Position numbers and translations under genes: made by a program
Shown: piece by piece, positions 7,881 through 15,534 of the stretch
Layout of the letters: the number at the start of each line of letters is the position of its first letter
Numbering within the stretch: the first letter of the stretch is position 1
Assembly: GCA_936911875.1 (NCBI GenBank)
Contig: CAKZGB010000019.1
Coordinates: 1-64,000 of the forward strand
DNA: 64,000 nucleotides
Source: an uncultured Lysobacteraceae bacterium
Lineage (GTDB): Bacteria > Pseudomonadota > Gammaproteobacteria > Xanthomonadales > Xanthomonadaceae
Direction of reading: 5' to 3'
Notes under the pieces: generated by a model
The model's input: only the letters and a program-made list of their open reading frames with translations
Told to the model about the DNA's origin: nothing
Database searches by the model: none

Positions 7881-8804
7881 TCAATGGGTTCCGTGATCCT
7901 GCGCATCGAGCCAGCGCAGGAACCGCGGCAGCATCCGGCTCCAGGTAGCCTGCTGATGCTGCCCGCCGACCAGCAGACTGACGTGGTACGGCACCCCGCG
8001 TTGGGCCAGTCCCGGCATGTCCTTCCAACCGCCGGCCAGGTCGAGCACATCGTCGTACGCATCGTTGATGCCGTCGCCGTCGCGATCGTCTTTGTCCTCA
8101 TTGGAGCCGATCGCGAGATACACGGCGGGCGTCGGCGCCGGCAACGGATCATTGGCAACGCGCTGCTGGACCAGTCGCGTGCGCAGTTGGCTCTCGAGAT
8201 CCTGGCGCGAGGCACTCAACCACAACGACGGCGAGAACATACCGATGAGCCCGAACAAGTCCGGTCGTTGCCAGCCCGTACTAAACGCAGCTACCGCACC
8301 TAGCGACCACCCGAGCACCGCTCGACCTTGCGGCGTTTTCTGCGTGGCGTAATGCGCATCCACAAACGGCACTAACGTCTGCGTAAACCATTGGGTGTAT
8401 TCGAAGGCACTGCGGCCCACGTCCCCATAACGGGTCGGTGCCACTTGGCTGCGTCGGTTCGGCAGATCGGCGAGCCCGTAGATGCCCATGCGATCCGGCA
8501 ACATCGAGACCGCCACCACAATGCGCGGGACGGCGTCGTTTTGCGCAAAATGCCGCTGCAGATGCGTCATCAGATGGATGGCCGTGGCATCCTGGCCATC
8601 GTTGAAATACAGCACGGGATACCGGCGCTGCGGCGAATAATCGGGTGGCAGGAGCACTTCGACATGGACCTTCTGATGATCAAGACCGGCAATCTCGATC
8701 TCATGGACCTGCGTTTTCACTGCATGCGGCGCTTCGGCGGCAAGAGGTAATGGCCGGCACGCGACGAGACACAGGGCCAGAGCGACCAATGAGCGCATAA
8801 ACAT
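7881..8804 (-). CDS. Exported esterase, alpha/beta hydrolase (esterase D-like)
   Basis: The product of about 307 residues is probably a lipoprotein, as LVAC fits a lipobox near the N terminus. An esterase-D-like fold follows: RYPVLYFNDGQ, the nucleophile elbow GWSLGA (Ser about residue 167), and a late HQQATW that could supply the catalytic His. An Asp-rich insertion at about 236-252 (DKDDRDGDGINDAYDD) matches the DxDxDG calcium-loop pattern and is unusual for this family. An in-frame GTG at 8840 and ATG at 8798 are alternative starts. The substrate is unknown. Confidence 0.75.
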   Translation of the reverse strand: MFMRSLVALALCLVACRPLPLAAEAPHAVKTQVHEIEIAGLDHQKVHVEVLLPPDYSPQRRYPVLYFNDGQDATAIHLMTHLQRHFAQNDAVPRIVVAVSMLPDRMGIYGLADLPNRRSQVAPTRYGDVGRSAFEYTQWFTQTLVPFVDAHYATQKTPQGRAVLGWSLGAVAAFSTGWQRPDLFGLIGMFSPSLWLSASRQDLESQLRTRLVQQRVANDPLPAPTPAVYLAIGSNEDKDDRDGDGINDAYDDVLDLAGGWKDMPGLAQRGVPYHVSLLVGGQHQQATWSRMLPRFLRWLDAQDHGTH

Positions 8805-8860
8805 GCTTTGCTGCAACACTCCGTTGTCTGAATGAAACACCGGCTACGGTGATCCGTAAT

Positions 8861-8878
8861 GAACAGTGTTCCTATACT
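8861..8878 (+). promoter_or_regulatory. Palindrome and -10-like element upstream of cysK
   Basis: GAACA-G-TGTTC at 8861-8871 is perfectly palindromic around its centre and abuts TATACT at 8873-8878, a good -10 hexamer. No convincing -35 is present. The start codon of cysK follows at 8907. The arrangement suggests a regulated promoter with an operator in the spacer; the regulator is unknown. Confidence 0.35.
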
Positions 8879-8906
8879 AGAAGGCCAATTGTAAGACTGA
8901 ATATAC

Positions 8907-9866
8907 ATGGCCATTTACGATTCCATTCTCGACACCATTGGCCGCACCCCGGTCGTGCGTCTGCACCGCCTGGCGCCGCAAGGCATCGCGTTGTATGCCA
9001 AAGTCGAATCCTTCAATCCCGGCGGCTCGGTGAAAGACCGTCTGGCACTGGCGATCATTCTGGACGCCGAACAACGCGGCGCCCTCAAGCCGGGTCAGAC
9101 CATTGTCGAAGCGACCTCGGGCAACACCGGCGTGGCCTTGGCCATGGTTGCCGCCGCACGCGGTTATCCCTTTGTTGCGGTAATGACCGAAACGTTCTCG
9201 GTCGAACGCCGCAAGCTGATGCGCGCATACGGCGCCAAAGTGATCCTGACGCCGGCTGCCGAACGCGGTACCGGCATGGTGCGCAGGGCGCGTGAACTGG
9301 CCGAAGAACACGGCTGGTTCCTGGCCGATCAGTTCCGCAACCCGGCCAACCCCGCGTACCACCGCAGCACTACGGCCGCTGAAATCCTGCGCGATTTCGC
9401 CGGTCAACGTCTCGACTACTTCGTGTCGGGCTGGGGCACCGGTGGCACGCTGACCGGGGTCGGTGAAATGCTGCGGGCGGCACGTCCGGAAACGCAAATC
9501 ATTGCGGCCGAGCCTGCCGTTGCGTCATTGCTGTCGGGCAAAGAATGGTCGCCGCACAAGATCCAAGGCTGGACGCCCGACTTTGTGCCCGAGGTCCTCA
9601 ACCGCGACATCGCCAACACGATTTTGCCGATCGAAGATGCAACGGCCATCGCCGCGGCGAAGCGTCTGGCTGCCGAGGAAGGTCTGTTTGTCGGCATCTC
9701 TGCAGGTGCAACGATGGCCGCAGCACTGCAAGTGGCGCAGACGGCGCCGCAAGGCAGCGCCATTCTGGCCATGTTGCCTGACACCGGCGAGCGCTACTTG
9801 AGCACGGCCCTGTTCGATGGCGTCAATGAAGCCTCGGACGATGACTGGTTAGCCACCGCACACTAA
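8907..9866 (+). CDS. cysK: Cysteine synthase (O-acetylserine sulfhydrylase), PLP-dependent
   Basis: The enzyme makes cysteine from O-acetylserine and sulfide in the cytoplasm. The 319-residue protein has the IGRTPVVRL start, the PLP lysine in GGSVKDR, the substrate loop TSGNTG, the phosphate-binding GTGGTLTG and the GISAGA and ERYLSTALF segments near the end. The overall pattern is closer to CysK than to CysM, but the two cannot be separated surely by eye. It stands alone on the plus strand and converges with the aldo/keto reductase 12 bases downstream. Confidence 0.9.
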   Translation: MAIYDSILDTIGRTPVVRLHRLAPQGIALYAKVESFNPGGSVKDRLALAIILDAEQRGALKPGQTIVEATSGNTGVALAMVAAARGYPFVAVMTETFSVERRKLMRAYGAKVILTPAAERGTGMVRRARELAEEHGWFLADQFRNPANPAYHRSTTAAEILRDFAGQRLDYFVSGWGTGGTLTGVGEMLRAARPETQIIAAEPAVASLLSGKEWSPHKIQGWTPDFVPEVLNRDIANTILPIEDATAIAAAKRLAAEEGLFVGISAGATMAAALQVAQTAPQGSAILAMLPDTGERYLSTALFDGVNEASDDDWLATAH

Positions 9867-9878
9867 TCGGCAACAGCT

Positions 9879-10859
9879 TTATTTAGCGACTAGCGCCGGT
9901 GAGCCTTCGGACACCGGCGCGATGATCGCGTCGATGCGGCGCATCAGATCTTCGGGCAGCACCACGCCTGCAGCCTTGACGTTCTCCGTGACCTGTTCCG
10001 GACGCGAGGCACCGATGATGGCGCTGGCCACGTTTTTGTTCTGCAGAACCCAAGCCACAGCCAACTGCGCCAGACTCAGATCCACCTCGGCCGCAAGTGG
10101 CTTGAGTTGCTGCACGCGTTCGAGCACTTCATCGCGCATGAACTTTGCGATAAAGCCGCTGCCGTTTTCCGTCGTCGCACGCGAGCCTGCAGGCAACTCG
10201 CCACCCGGCAAATACTTACCGGTGAGCACCCCTTGCGCAATCGGCGACCACACAATCTGGCTGATACCGAGTTCCTCGCAAGTCGGCACCACTTCCGGTT
10301 CGATCACGCGCCACAGCATCGAGTACTGCGGCTGCGAGCTGATCAGTGAAATCCCGAGATCGCGGGCCATGGCATGGCCTTCGCGCAATTGGGCCGGCCT
10401 CCATTCGGATACACCAATGTAATGCGCCTTGCCTGCGTGCACGATGTCGGCAAAGGCTTGCATGGTTTCTTCGAGCGGCACGCTGTCGTCGTAACGGTGC
10501 GCCTGATAGAGATCGACGTAGTCCATTTGCAGTCGGCGCAGCGACAGATCAATCGATTCCATGATGTGCTTGCGACCCAGACCGCGATCATTGAGACCGG
10601 GACCGACCGGGAAAAACACCTTGGTAAACACTTCGATCTGATGACGCGGCTGGCCTTTCAGTGCCTTGCCCAACGCAAGTTCAGCGGCACCGTTGGCATA
10701 CACATCGGCAGTATCAAAGGTGGTGATGCCGGCATCCAGCGCTGCCTTCACGCAGCGTTCGGCCATGTCCTGTTCAATCTGCGAACCGTGGGTCAGCCAG
10801 TTGCCGTAGCTGATGGCGCTAACGTTCAGCCCGGAGCGGCCGAGACGACGAAATTCCAT
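9879..10859 (-). CDS. Aldo/keto reductase, Kv-beta/YghZ-like
   Basis: The 326-residue protein is a TIM-barrel NADPH-dependent carbonyl reductase. The tetrad is visible as Asp and Tyr in TADVYANG, Lys in FTKVFF and His in YQAHRYD. The LGRSGLNVSAISYG start and the SQPQYSMLWR segment fit the voltage-gated potassium channel beta/YghZ subgroup. The physiological substrate cannot be told from sequence. It is a single gene facing cysK. Confidence 0.88.
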   Translation of the reverse strand: MEFRRLGRSGLNVSAISYGNWLTHGSQIEQDMAERCVKAALDAGITTFDTADVYANGAAELALGKALKGQPRHQIEVFTKVFFPVGPGLNDRGLGRKHIMESIDLSLRRLQMDYVDLYQAHRYDDSVPLEETMQAFADIVHAGKAHYIGVSEWRPAQLREGHAMARDLGISLISSQPQYSMLWRVIEPEVVPTCEELGISQIVWSPIAQGVLTGKYLPGGELPAGSRATTENGSGFIAKFMRDEVLERVQQLKPLAAEVDLSLAQLAVAWVLQNKNVASAIIGASRPEQVTENVKAAGVVLPEDLMRRIDAIIAPVSEGSPALVAK

Positions 10860-10905
10860 GGTGTAACTCCCGTTTTTAACTGACGAAGGCCGTACGGCCA
10901 GCCCC

Positions 10906-11442
10906 TTACTCGACGCCCAGTTCGCGCAGATGCGACTCGAGGTCGTCAGGGGTTTTGCAGCTGCTGCTATCGAGCGCAGCCGAAGCCAACTGTACGCCTG
11001 CCCCGTCCTCGATGTCCAACTGAATTCGAATGCCCGCGCCTATCAGCTCGCGGACCGACTCATCCTTGCAGCCGACTGCACGCGCCAGCATCTCGAGATT
11101 GCCGCCCAGTTCCTGCCGCGACAGATCCGGACCGGTCTCCGCGTCCTTGAGCCAACGCAGACGCATCGCCATGGTGTCATTGGGCAAGGCCTGCATGCGT
11201 CGCAACTCCAAGCCGTATTCGTCATGTCGAAGCGGCAGCTGGCGATTCACCGCACCGGCAATGAGCGGCAGTACAAACGCACGCTGATCATTGGGCAACT
11301 GCCGATACAGACCGGCAAACTCGCGCACAACGGCGCGCTGATCCTCGGGCGTGAGACTGACCGAAGGCGCGGCCTGCGCTGTCGAGAGTCCCGCACTCCA
11401 CAATGCGGCGGCGGTAAGGAAAGCTAGTCGTTCGGTTTTCAT
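10906..11442 (-). CDS. Exported protein of unknown function
   Basis: The product of about 178 residues begins with a Sec signal peptide ending AQAAP. The mature part is mostly helical, with TPEDQRAVVREFAGLYRQLP and RRMQALPND segments, and two Cys (GCKDES and SSCKTP) near the C-terminal half that may pair. The start at 11442 gives a normal signal peptide; the open frame continues to 11490. I recognise no family. The aldo/keto reductase gene lies 46 bases downstream on the same strand. Confidence 0.65.
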   Translation of the reverse strand: MKTERLAFLTAAALWSAGLSTAQAAPSVSLTPEDQRAVVREFAGLYRQLPNDQRAFVLPLIAGAVNRQLPLRHDEYGLELRRMQALPNDTMAMRLRWLKDAETGPDLSRQELGGNLEMLARAVGCKDESVRELIGAGIRIQLDIEDGAGVQLASAALDSSSCKTPDDLESHLRELGVE

Positions 11443-11499
11443 GCTGACAGCATGCCGCATTCCGGATGACTGGTGCTGAACTAGATGCACGCGACCCAG

Positions 11500-11531
11500 A
11501 AAAAACGGCGCCCCACCGAAGTGGAGCGCCG
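11500..11531 (-). terminator. Rho-independent terminator
   Basis: A GC-rich hairpin (11506-11531, CGAA loop) with 11-base arms and one mismatch is followed on the minus strand by six T residues (11500-11505). It ends the transcript of the Arg/Asp-rich exported protein gene. Confidence 0.85.
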
Positions 11532-11558
11532 CTGTAAAACTACTACGAACTTACTTGA

Positions 11559-11986
11559 TCAGTCGCCGCGACGGTCGCGCCAGCGACGGTCGTCATGATC
11601 GCGATCATGGCCGCGACGGTCATCGTCACGATCCCAACGACGGTTGTCGTAACGATCGCCATAACGGTTGTCGTAACGGTTGTCCTGGTAGCGACCGCGC
11701 TTGGCCCAGTAGCCGTACGCGTTGCCCTGCGGCTCGTGACGCACCGAGGAGTTGCGGTAGGCGTTACGGTAGTAAACGTTGCGGCCACGCTCGCGGACGA
11801 CGATGATGCGATCCTCCGGACGGTACTGGCCATAACGGTAGTACGGAACGCCGCCGCGATAGGCAATGTCGTTAACGCTGACGATCACGCGAGCGATATC
11901 CACCAAGCTCTGTGCCTGGGCTGGGGCCGGGGGGTCAGACTGGCGGAAACGGCAGCTGCTGCCAGATACATTTTGAAATTCTTCAT
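11559..11986 (-). CDS. Exported Tyr/Arg/Asp-rich protein, apparent frameshift at a C6 tract
   Basis: ATG 11986 is preceded by a GGGAGAG ribosome binding site and opens an 18-residue signal-like segment ending in VSASLT. It then runs out of frame at a six-base C tract (minus strand; 11929-11934). If one more C were present, the frame would continue as PPAPAQAQ and then into the long downstream frame (intact to 11559, open as a separate frame from 11906). That frame has a VDIARVIVSVND core, a Tyr-rich middle and an Asp/Arg-repeat tail. So the gene is either disrupted, length-variable at the tract, or the tract is misread. A terminator follows. No family recognised beyond exported low-complexity proteins. 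Confidence 0.6.
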
Positions 11987-12119
11987 GTTGCTCTCCCGGG
12001 CCGATGCGGAATTAATTTGGCCTTGGGATCAGACTCGCATTGTGTTCCTGAATCGAATTCCAATTTAGCACTTACCGTCGAACGCAAACCATCGTGCATT
12101 CAGCTAACGGAACGCACAT

Positions 12120-12851
12120 TCAGGAAGGCATCACCGCTGCCGCCTCTACCAGTGCTTCCACAGCCGCCACCAAACCTGATGCATCATTCACCACACGAAG
12201 GCGAGCTGCCGCTTCGCCACGCGGGGCCTCGGCATGCTCCAGCGCCCACGTGGAGTGATACGGCACGTGCACGCCCCAACCGCCCAACTCCACCACCGGC
12301 AGGATATCGCTCTTGAGCGAGTTGCCCACCATCAGAAATTCGGACGGTTCGATTTCAAACTCACGCAACAGACGCGAATACGTGGCCGTGTCTTTTTCCG
12401 ACACGATTTCGATGCGACTGAACTGTGGCGTCAATGTGGCCTGGCGCACCTTGGCTTCCTGATGAAACAGGTCGCCCTTTGTAATCAGCACAAGATCGTG
12501 ACGCGCGCCCAGGTCCCGGACCGCGTCTTCGATGCCTTCGAGCAGTTCCACCGGATGCGCCAACAGCCCGCGGCCTAATTCAAGAATGCGATGGATGTCG
12601 CGCGCGCTGATGCGATCTTGCGTAATCTCCACTGCAGCCTGCAGCATCGAAAGCGTCATGCCCTTGGCGCCGTAACCGTACAGTCCGACGTTCTGCCGTT
12701 CGATTTGCAGCAGATGCGCTTGCACCTCCTGCTGATGCAGATCGAGATACTCGCCCATGATGGCTTCGTAGGCGGCCTGCGCATCGTCAAAATAATCCTG
12801 GCTGCGCCAGAGGGTGTCGTCGGCATCAAAGCCGACCATGCGAATGCTCAT
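12120..12851 (-). CDS. HAD-superfamily hydrolase
   Basis: The 243-residue cytoplasmic protein has HAD motif I as DADDTLW (nucleophile Asp and general acid Asp), motif II in VLITKGD, a Lys in SEKD and motif IV in VGNSLKSDI. A helical cap of about 90 residues follows motif I. It is probably a small-molecule phosphatase of the C1-cap type; the substrate cannot be told. It stands between the M23 peptidase gene and a gap of 133 bases (11987-12119) with no gene. Confidence 0.85.
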   Translation of the reverse strand: MSIRMVGFDADDTLWRSQDYFDDAQAAYEAIMGEYLDLHQQEVQAHLLQIERQNVGLYGYGAKGMTLSMLQAAVEITQDRISARDIHRILELGRGLLAHPVELLEGIEDAVRDLGARHDLVLITKGDLFHQEAKVRQATLTPQFSRIEIVSEKDTATYSRLLREFEIEPSEFLMVGNSLKSDILPVVELGGWGVHVPYHSTWALEHAEAPRGEAAARLRVVNDASGLVAAVEALVEAAAVMPS

Positions 12852-12878
12852 ACTGCTCGCAAATATGTGGGTCGGATC

Positions 12879-13556
12879 TTATTGTATCGGTGCGGGCGGG
12901 GCCGCCCGTTGCAGAATCGGATACGGATTCAGCGGCGAGCCTTCGCTCCAGTCGTCACCGGGCGCCAGTGCGTTCACTGCAAAATGCAGATGCGGTGCGT
13001 CGGCGCTGGCATTACCGGTATACCCGACATAGCCGAGCACCTGCCCCCTGCGCAGGAACTGGCCCTCAACCAAGCCGGGCGCATACGCACTCAAATGCGC
13101 GTAGTACAGGCTAAAACGATCGCCCGGCAGAAACTGATACGCCGTCAGTCCACCGGCGGCGCTGGTAAACAGTTTGACCAGACGGCCGTCGGCGGCGGCT
13201 ACTACCGGCGTGCCCTCCGCGGCCATGATATCGATGGCGTTGTGGACCCGCGATTCGGACCGCGACTGCGTGTAGGTATCGAGCAGCTGATCGGCACGCA
13301 CACCCTGCACCGGGATCTGCAGCTGCAAACTCGAATCATCCGCCGGCGGTGCACTCACACCCGTCGAAGGCATGACCGCCGCATCGACGTTTGCACTGGA
13401 ATCCGAAGTGACCGCGGGCGCTGCAGCGGCACGGACTTGCGGCGCCGGTGCGGGCCGGGAGCCGAGCGAGAGCGGCGGCAAGACCATGCCCACTCCGACA
13501 CCCACCAAGATCGCCAGCAAGTGTGTGACGATCAGGGTATCGCGGGAGCGTGCCAT
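12879..13556 (-). CDS. M23 family metallopeptidase, membrane-anchored
   Basis: The product of about 225 residues has one N-terminal membrane segment (residues 10-30), an Ala/Pro-rich linker and a LytM/M23 domain. Zinc ligands are visible as the HNAID pair (HxxxD) and the HLHF motif (HxH), with YYAHLS between. Such enzymes cut peptidoglycan peptides in the periplasm; with ligands intact this one is probably active. It lies next to an L,D-transpeptidase gene on the same strand (18-base gap), giving a small cell-wall remodelling pair. GTG 13562 is an alternative start. Confidence 0.85.
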   Translation of the reverse strand: MARSRDTLIVTHLLAILVGVGVGMVLPPLSLGSRPAPAPQVRAAAAPAVTSDSSANVDAAVMPSTGVSAPPADDSSLQLQIPVQGVRADQLLDTYTQSRSESRVHNAIDIMAAEGTPVVAAADGRLVKLFTSAAGGLTAYQFLPGDRFSLYYAHLSAYAPGLVEGQFLRRGQVLGYVGYTGNASADAPHLHFAVNALAPGDDWSEGSPLNPYPILQRAAPPAPIQ

Positions 13557-13574
13557 GCGCACCGTATCCCCGTC

Positions 13575-14591
13575 TTATTCCTGGAAGTGAACCGGCGTGG
13601 ATTTATCGACCGCCGCACCGACCGCCCGCACTGACCAGTTGGTCAGGCGTACGCAACCGTGCGAGGCGCCCTTGGCAATGATCGAGGGTTCGGGCGTGCC
13701 ATGGATGCCGTAGTGTTCTTTGGTCAGATCGATCCACATGATGCCCACCGGCGAGTTCGGGCCGGGTTGCAGAACGGCCGTCTGCTTCTTCTTGTTCTTG
13801 TGTTCCCAAAACAGCTTGCTGTTGTAGTGATAAGTCGGGTTGCGATGCACACCCGTAATGCCCCAGTCACCCAACGGCAGCGGATCGTACTTGTCGGTAC
13901 CCATGGTCACCGGGAATTGGGCGATCATCTTGCCTGCGCTGTCTTCGAGCCACAGCACCTTGTCGCTCTTGTCGACAACCAGTTTAGCTACGCCCGACAA
14001 TGCCGTTTGCGCCGGCAGCGGCACGATGATTTCCTCGCCCACAGTGCTGAAGCTGGCATTCGGGTTCAGACGCTTGAGCAAGTTCGGACTGGCATGGAAG
14101 CGCTCACCGAGCATCTCCATGATGTTGCGATAACCCAGTCGTTCCAGCTTGGCCTTGGCCATCATGTCGCCGGGAATGTCGTAGTACGGGCCTTCAACAT
14201 CAAGATCCGACAGTTTGTATGTGGTCAGCGCCGGGGCGGTGTCGCGATTAAGCAGCTCCCATACCTGATCGTTGAGCTTGCCGGTGACCTCGAGGCCGTT
14301 AGCCTGCTGATAACCGCGCACGGCGCGCTGCATGTTGGAGCCATCGGCCCCGTCAATTTCGCCTGGCGAGAAGTACGCACGGTCTAACAGCACCTGCGCA
14401 CGCAGCATGCCCTGGAAGCCGGTCTTGGTCGCGTTGCTGTTGACCTTGTCCATGGTCTTGCTATCGACAGCAGTTGACTTGGTCGCCGCCGAAGTGGGGG
14501 CCGGTTCGGCATTCTGACTGATGCCCATGGCAGGAACGGCCAGCAGCACCGCACTCACGCCCCACGCCGTCAATGAGTTCTTGGCAGACAT
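13575..14591 (-). CDS. L,D-transpeptidase (YkuD) with peptidoglycan-binding domain
   Basis: The 338-residue exported protein has a signal peptide, a PG_binding_1-type domain at about residues 58-115 (LLDRAYFSPGEIDG then AVRGYQQANGLEVTGKLN), a LysM-like segment and a C-terminal YkuD domain. The catalytic motif is HGTPEPSI then SHGCVRL, with the nucleophile Cys. It would form 3-3 crosslinks or attach proteins to peptidoglycan. GGAG lies upstream of ATG 14591. It is the first gene of a run with the M23 peptidase. Confidence 0.9.
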   Translation of the reverse strand: MSAKNSLTAWGVSAVLLAVPAMGISQNAEPAPTSAATKSTAVDSKTMDKVNSNATKTGFQGMLRAQVLLDRAYFSPGEIDGADGSNMQRAVRGYQQANGLEVTGKLNDQVWELLNRDTAPALTTYKLSDLDVEGPYYDIPGDMMAKAKLERLGYRNIMEMLGERFHASPNLLKRLNPNASFSTVGEEIIVPLPAQTALSGVAKLVVDKSDKVLWLEDSAGKMIAQFPVTMGTDKYDPLPLGDWGITGVHRNPTYHYNSKLFWEHKNKKKQTAVLQPGPNSPVGIMWIDLTKEHYGIHGTPEPSIIAKGASHGCVRLTNWSVRAVGAAVDKSTPVHFQE

Positions 14592-14741
14592 TATGACTCC
14601 GTCATCCTTGGTCCTAAGCTTTTTTCAACATAGCAAAGTTTCCTTTAGGCCTCGTGATGGCGCCGTGACCGCGTTCAGTTTCAAGTCGAGGAAATATGCG
14701 GCAGAATACAGACCAAGTCCCCCTACTAATGCAGCACGTCC

Positions 14742-14984
14742 ATGACCGACACTTTGCCCGACCGCCTGTCCAACGATCCCACCAGCCCGTTCTACGATGA
14801 GGCCATCCTGCATCGCGGTATCGGCATCCGGTTTAACGGCCAGGAACGCAACAACGTCGAGGAATACTGCGTCTCTGAAGGCTGGATCCGCACTGCCGTC
14901 GGCCGTTCGCTGGATCGCCGCGGCCAGCCCATGACCATTAAGGTTAAGGGCACCGTCGAACCGTTCTACAAGCCGAAGGAATGA
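14742..14984 (+). CDS. DUF3297 family protein
   Basis: The 80-residue cytoplasmic protein matches DUF3297 over its whole length: LPDRLSNDPTSPFYDE, then GIGIRFNG, WIRTAVGR and MTIKVKGTVEPFY. The family has no known function. The stop overlaps the start of the next gene by four bases, so it is coupled to the hotdog-fold protein. Confidence 0.85.
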   Translation: MTDTLPDRLSNDPTSPFYDEAILHRGIGIRFNGQERNNVEEYCVSEGWIRTAVGRSLDRRGQPMTIKVKGTVEPFYKPKE

Positions 14985-15484
14985 CCGCCACTTCGGCACC
15001 GTCAGCCGCCTTTTTGCGGCTGATGCGATCGCGGTGGACTTTCGCCGCCTATGTCCGACGCTATGTGCCGATGGCGGCGTTTGCCCGCATCCGGATCGAA
15101 TCGATCGATGCCGACCGCTGCCGGGTCAGCGTGCCCTACTCGCGTCGCACCACGAACCCGTTCCGCTCCACTTACTTCGGTGCGCTGACTGCCGCGGCGG
15201 AATTGAGCACGGGCATTCTGGCAATGGCGCATCTGTACGATCACCGCGATCAGGTCGCCATGCTGATGGTGAACTGCCGCGCCGACTTCGATAAGAAAGC
15301 GACGGACGTGACCGTGTTCGAATGCGATCAGGGGGCACAAGTAGCCGCTGTGATTGCCGAAGCGATCGCGCAGCCCGAACCGCGCACGCTGACGATGCAG
15401 ACAGTCGGCAAAAACCAAGCGGGCGACATTGTCGCCCGCATGGAATTTACCTGGAGTTTTAAGGCCCGCAGCCGGGCGGCCTAA
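14981..15484 (+). CDS. DUF4442 hotdog-fold thioesterase-like protein
   Basis: The 167-residue product shows the DUF4442 pattern: an N-terminal helical part, then NPFRSTYFGALTAAAELSTG around the hotdog helix and central strands VAMLMVNCRADF and MEFTWSF. This family belongs to the thioesterase superfamily; the substrate is unknown. It is translationally coupled to the DUF3297 gene upstream. Confidence 0.8.
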   Translation: MTATSAPSAAFLRLMRSRWTFAAYVRRYVPMAAFARIRIESIDADRCRVSVPYSRRTTNPFRSTYFGALTAAAELSTGILAMAHLYDHRDQVAMLMVNCRADFDKKATDVTVFECDQGAQVAAVIAEAIAQPEPRTLTMQTVGKNQAGDIVARMEFTWSFKARSRAA

Positions 15485-15510
15485 GCCGCTCTTATCTGTA
15501 ACTGCGACCG

Positions 15511-15534
15511 CGTTGCCGGCTTAAGCCAGCAACG
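15511..15534 (-). terminator. Hairpin across the aceE stop codon
   Basis: A near-perfect inverted repeat with 10-base arms and a four-base loop spans the aceE stop codon on the minus strand. No T-run follows. It sits between convergent genes and could slow or protect either transcript end. Confidence 0.4.

Noticed and set aside
11590..11710. Short repeated units resembling a CRISPR array
   Set aside because: The repeats are in frame and encode the Asp/Arg/Tyr-rich tail of an exported protein; spacing and unit length are not CRISPR-like.
14625..14999. Minus-strand open frame of 124 codons over the DUF3297 gene
   Set aside because: DUF3297 on the plus strand is a recognised family and this frame lacks motifs.
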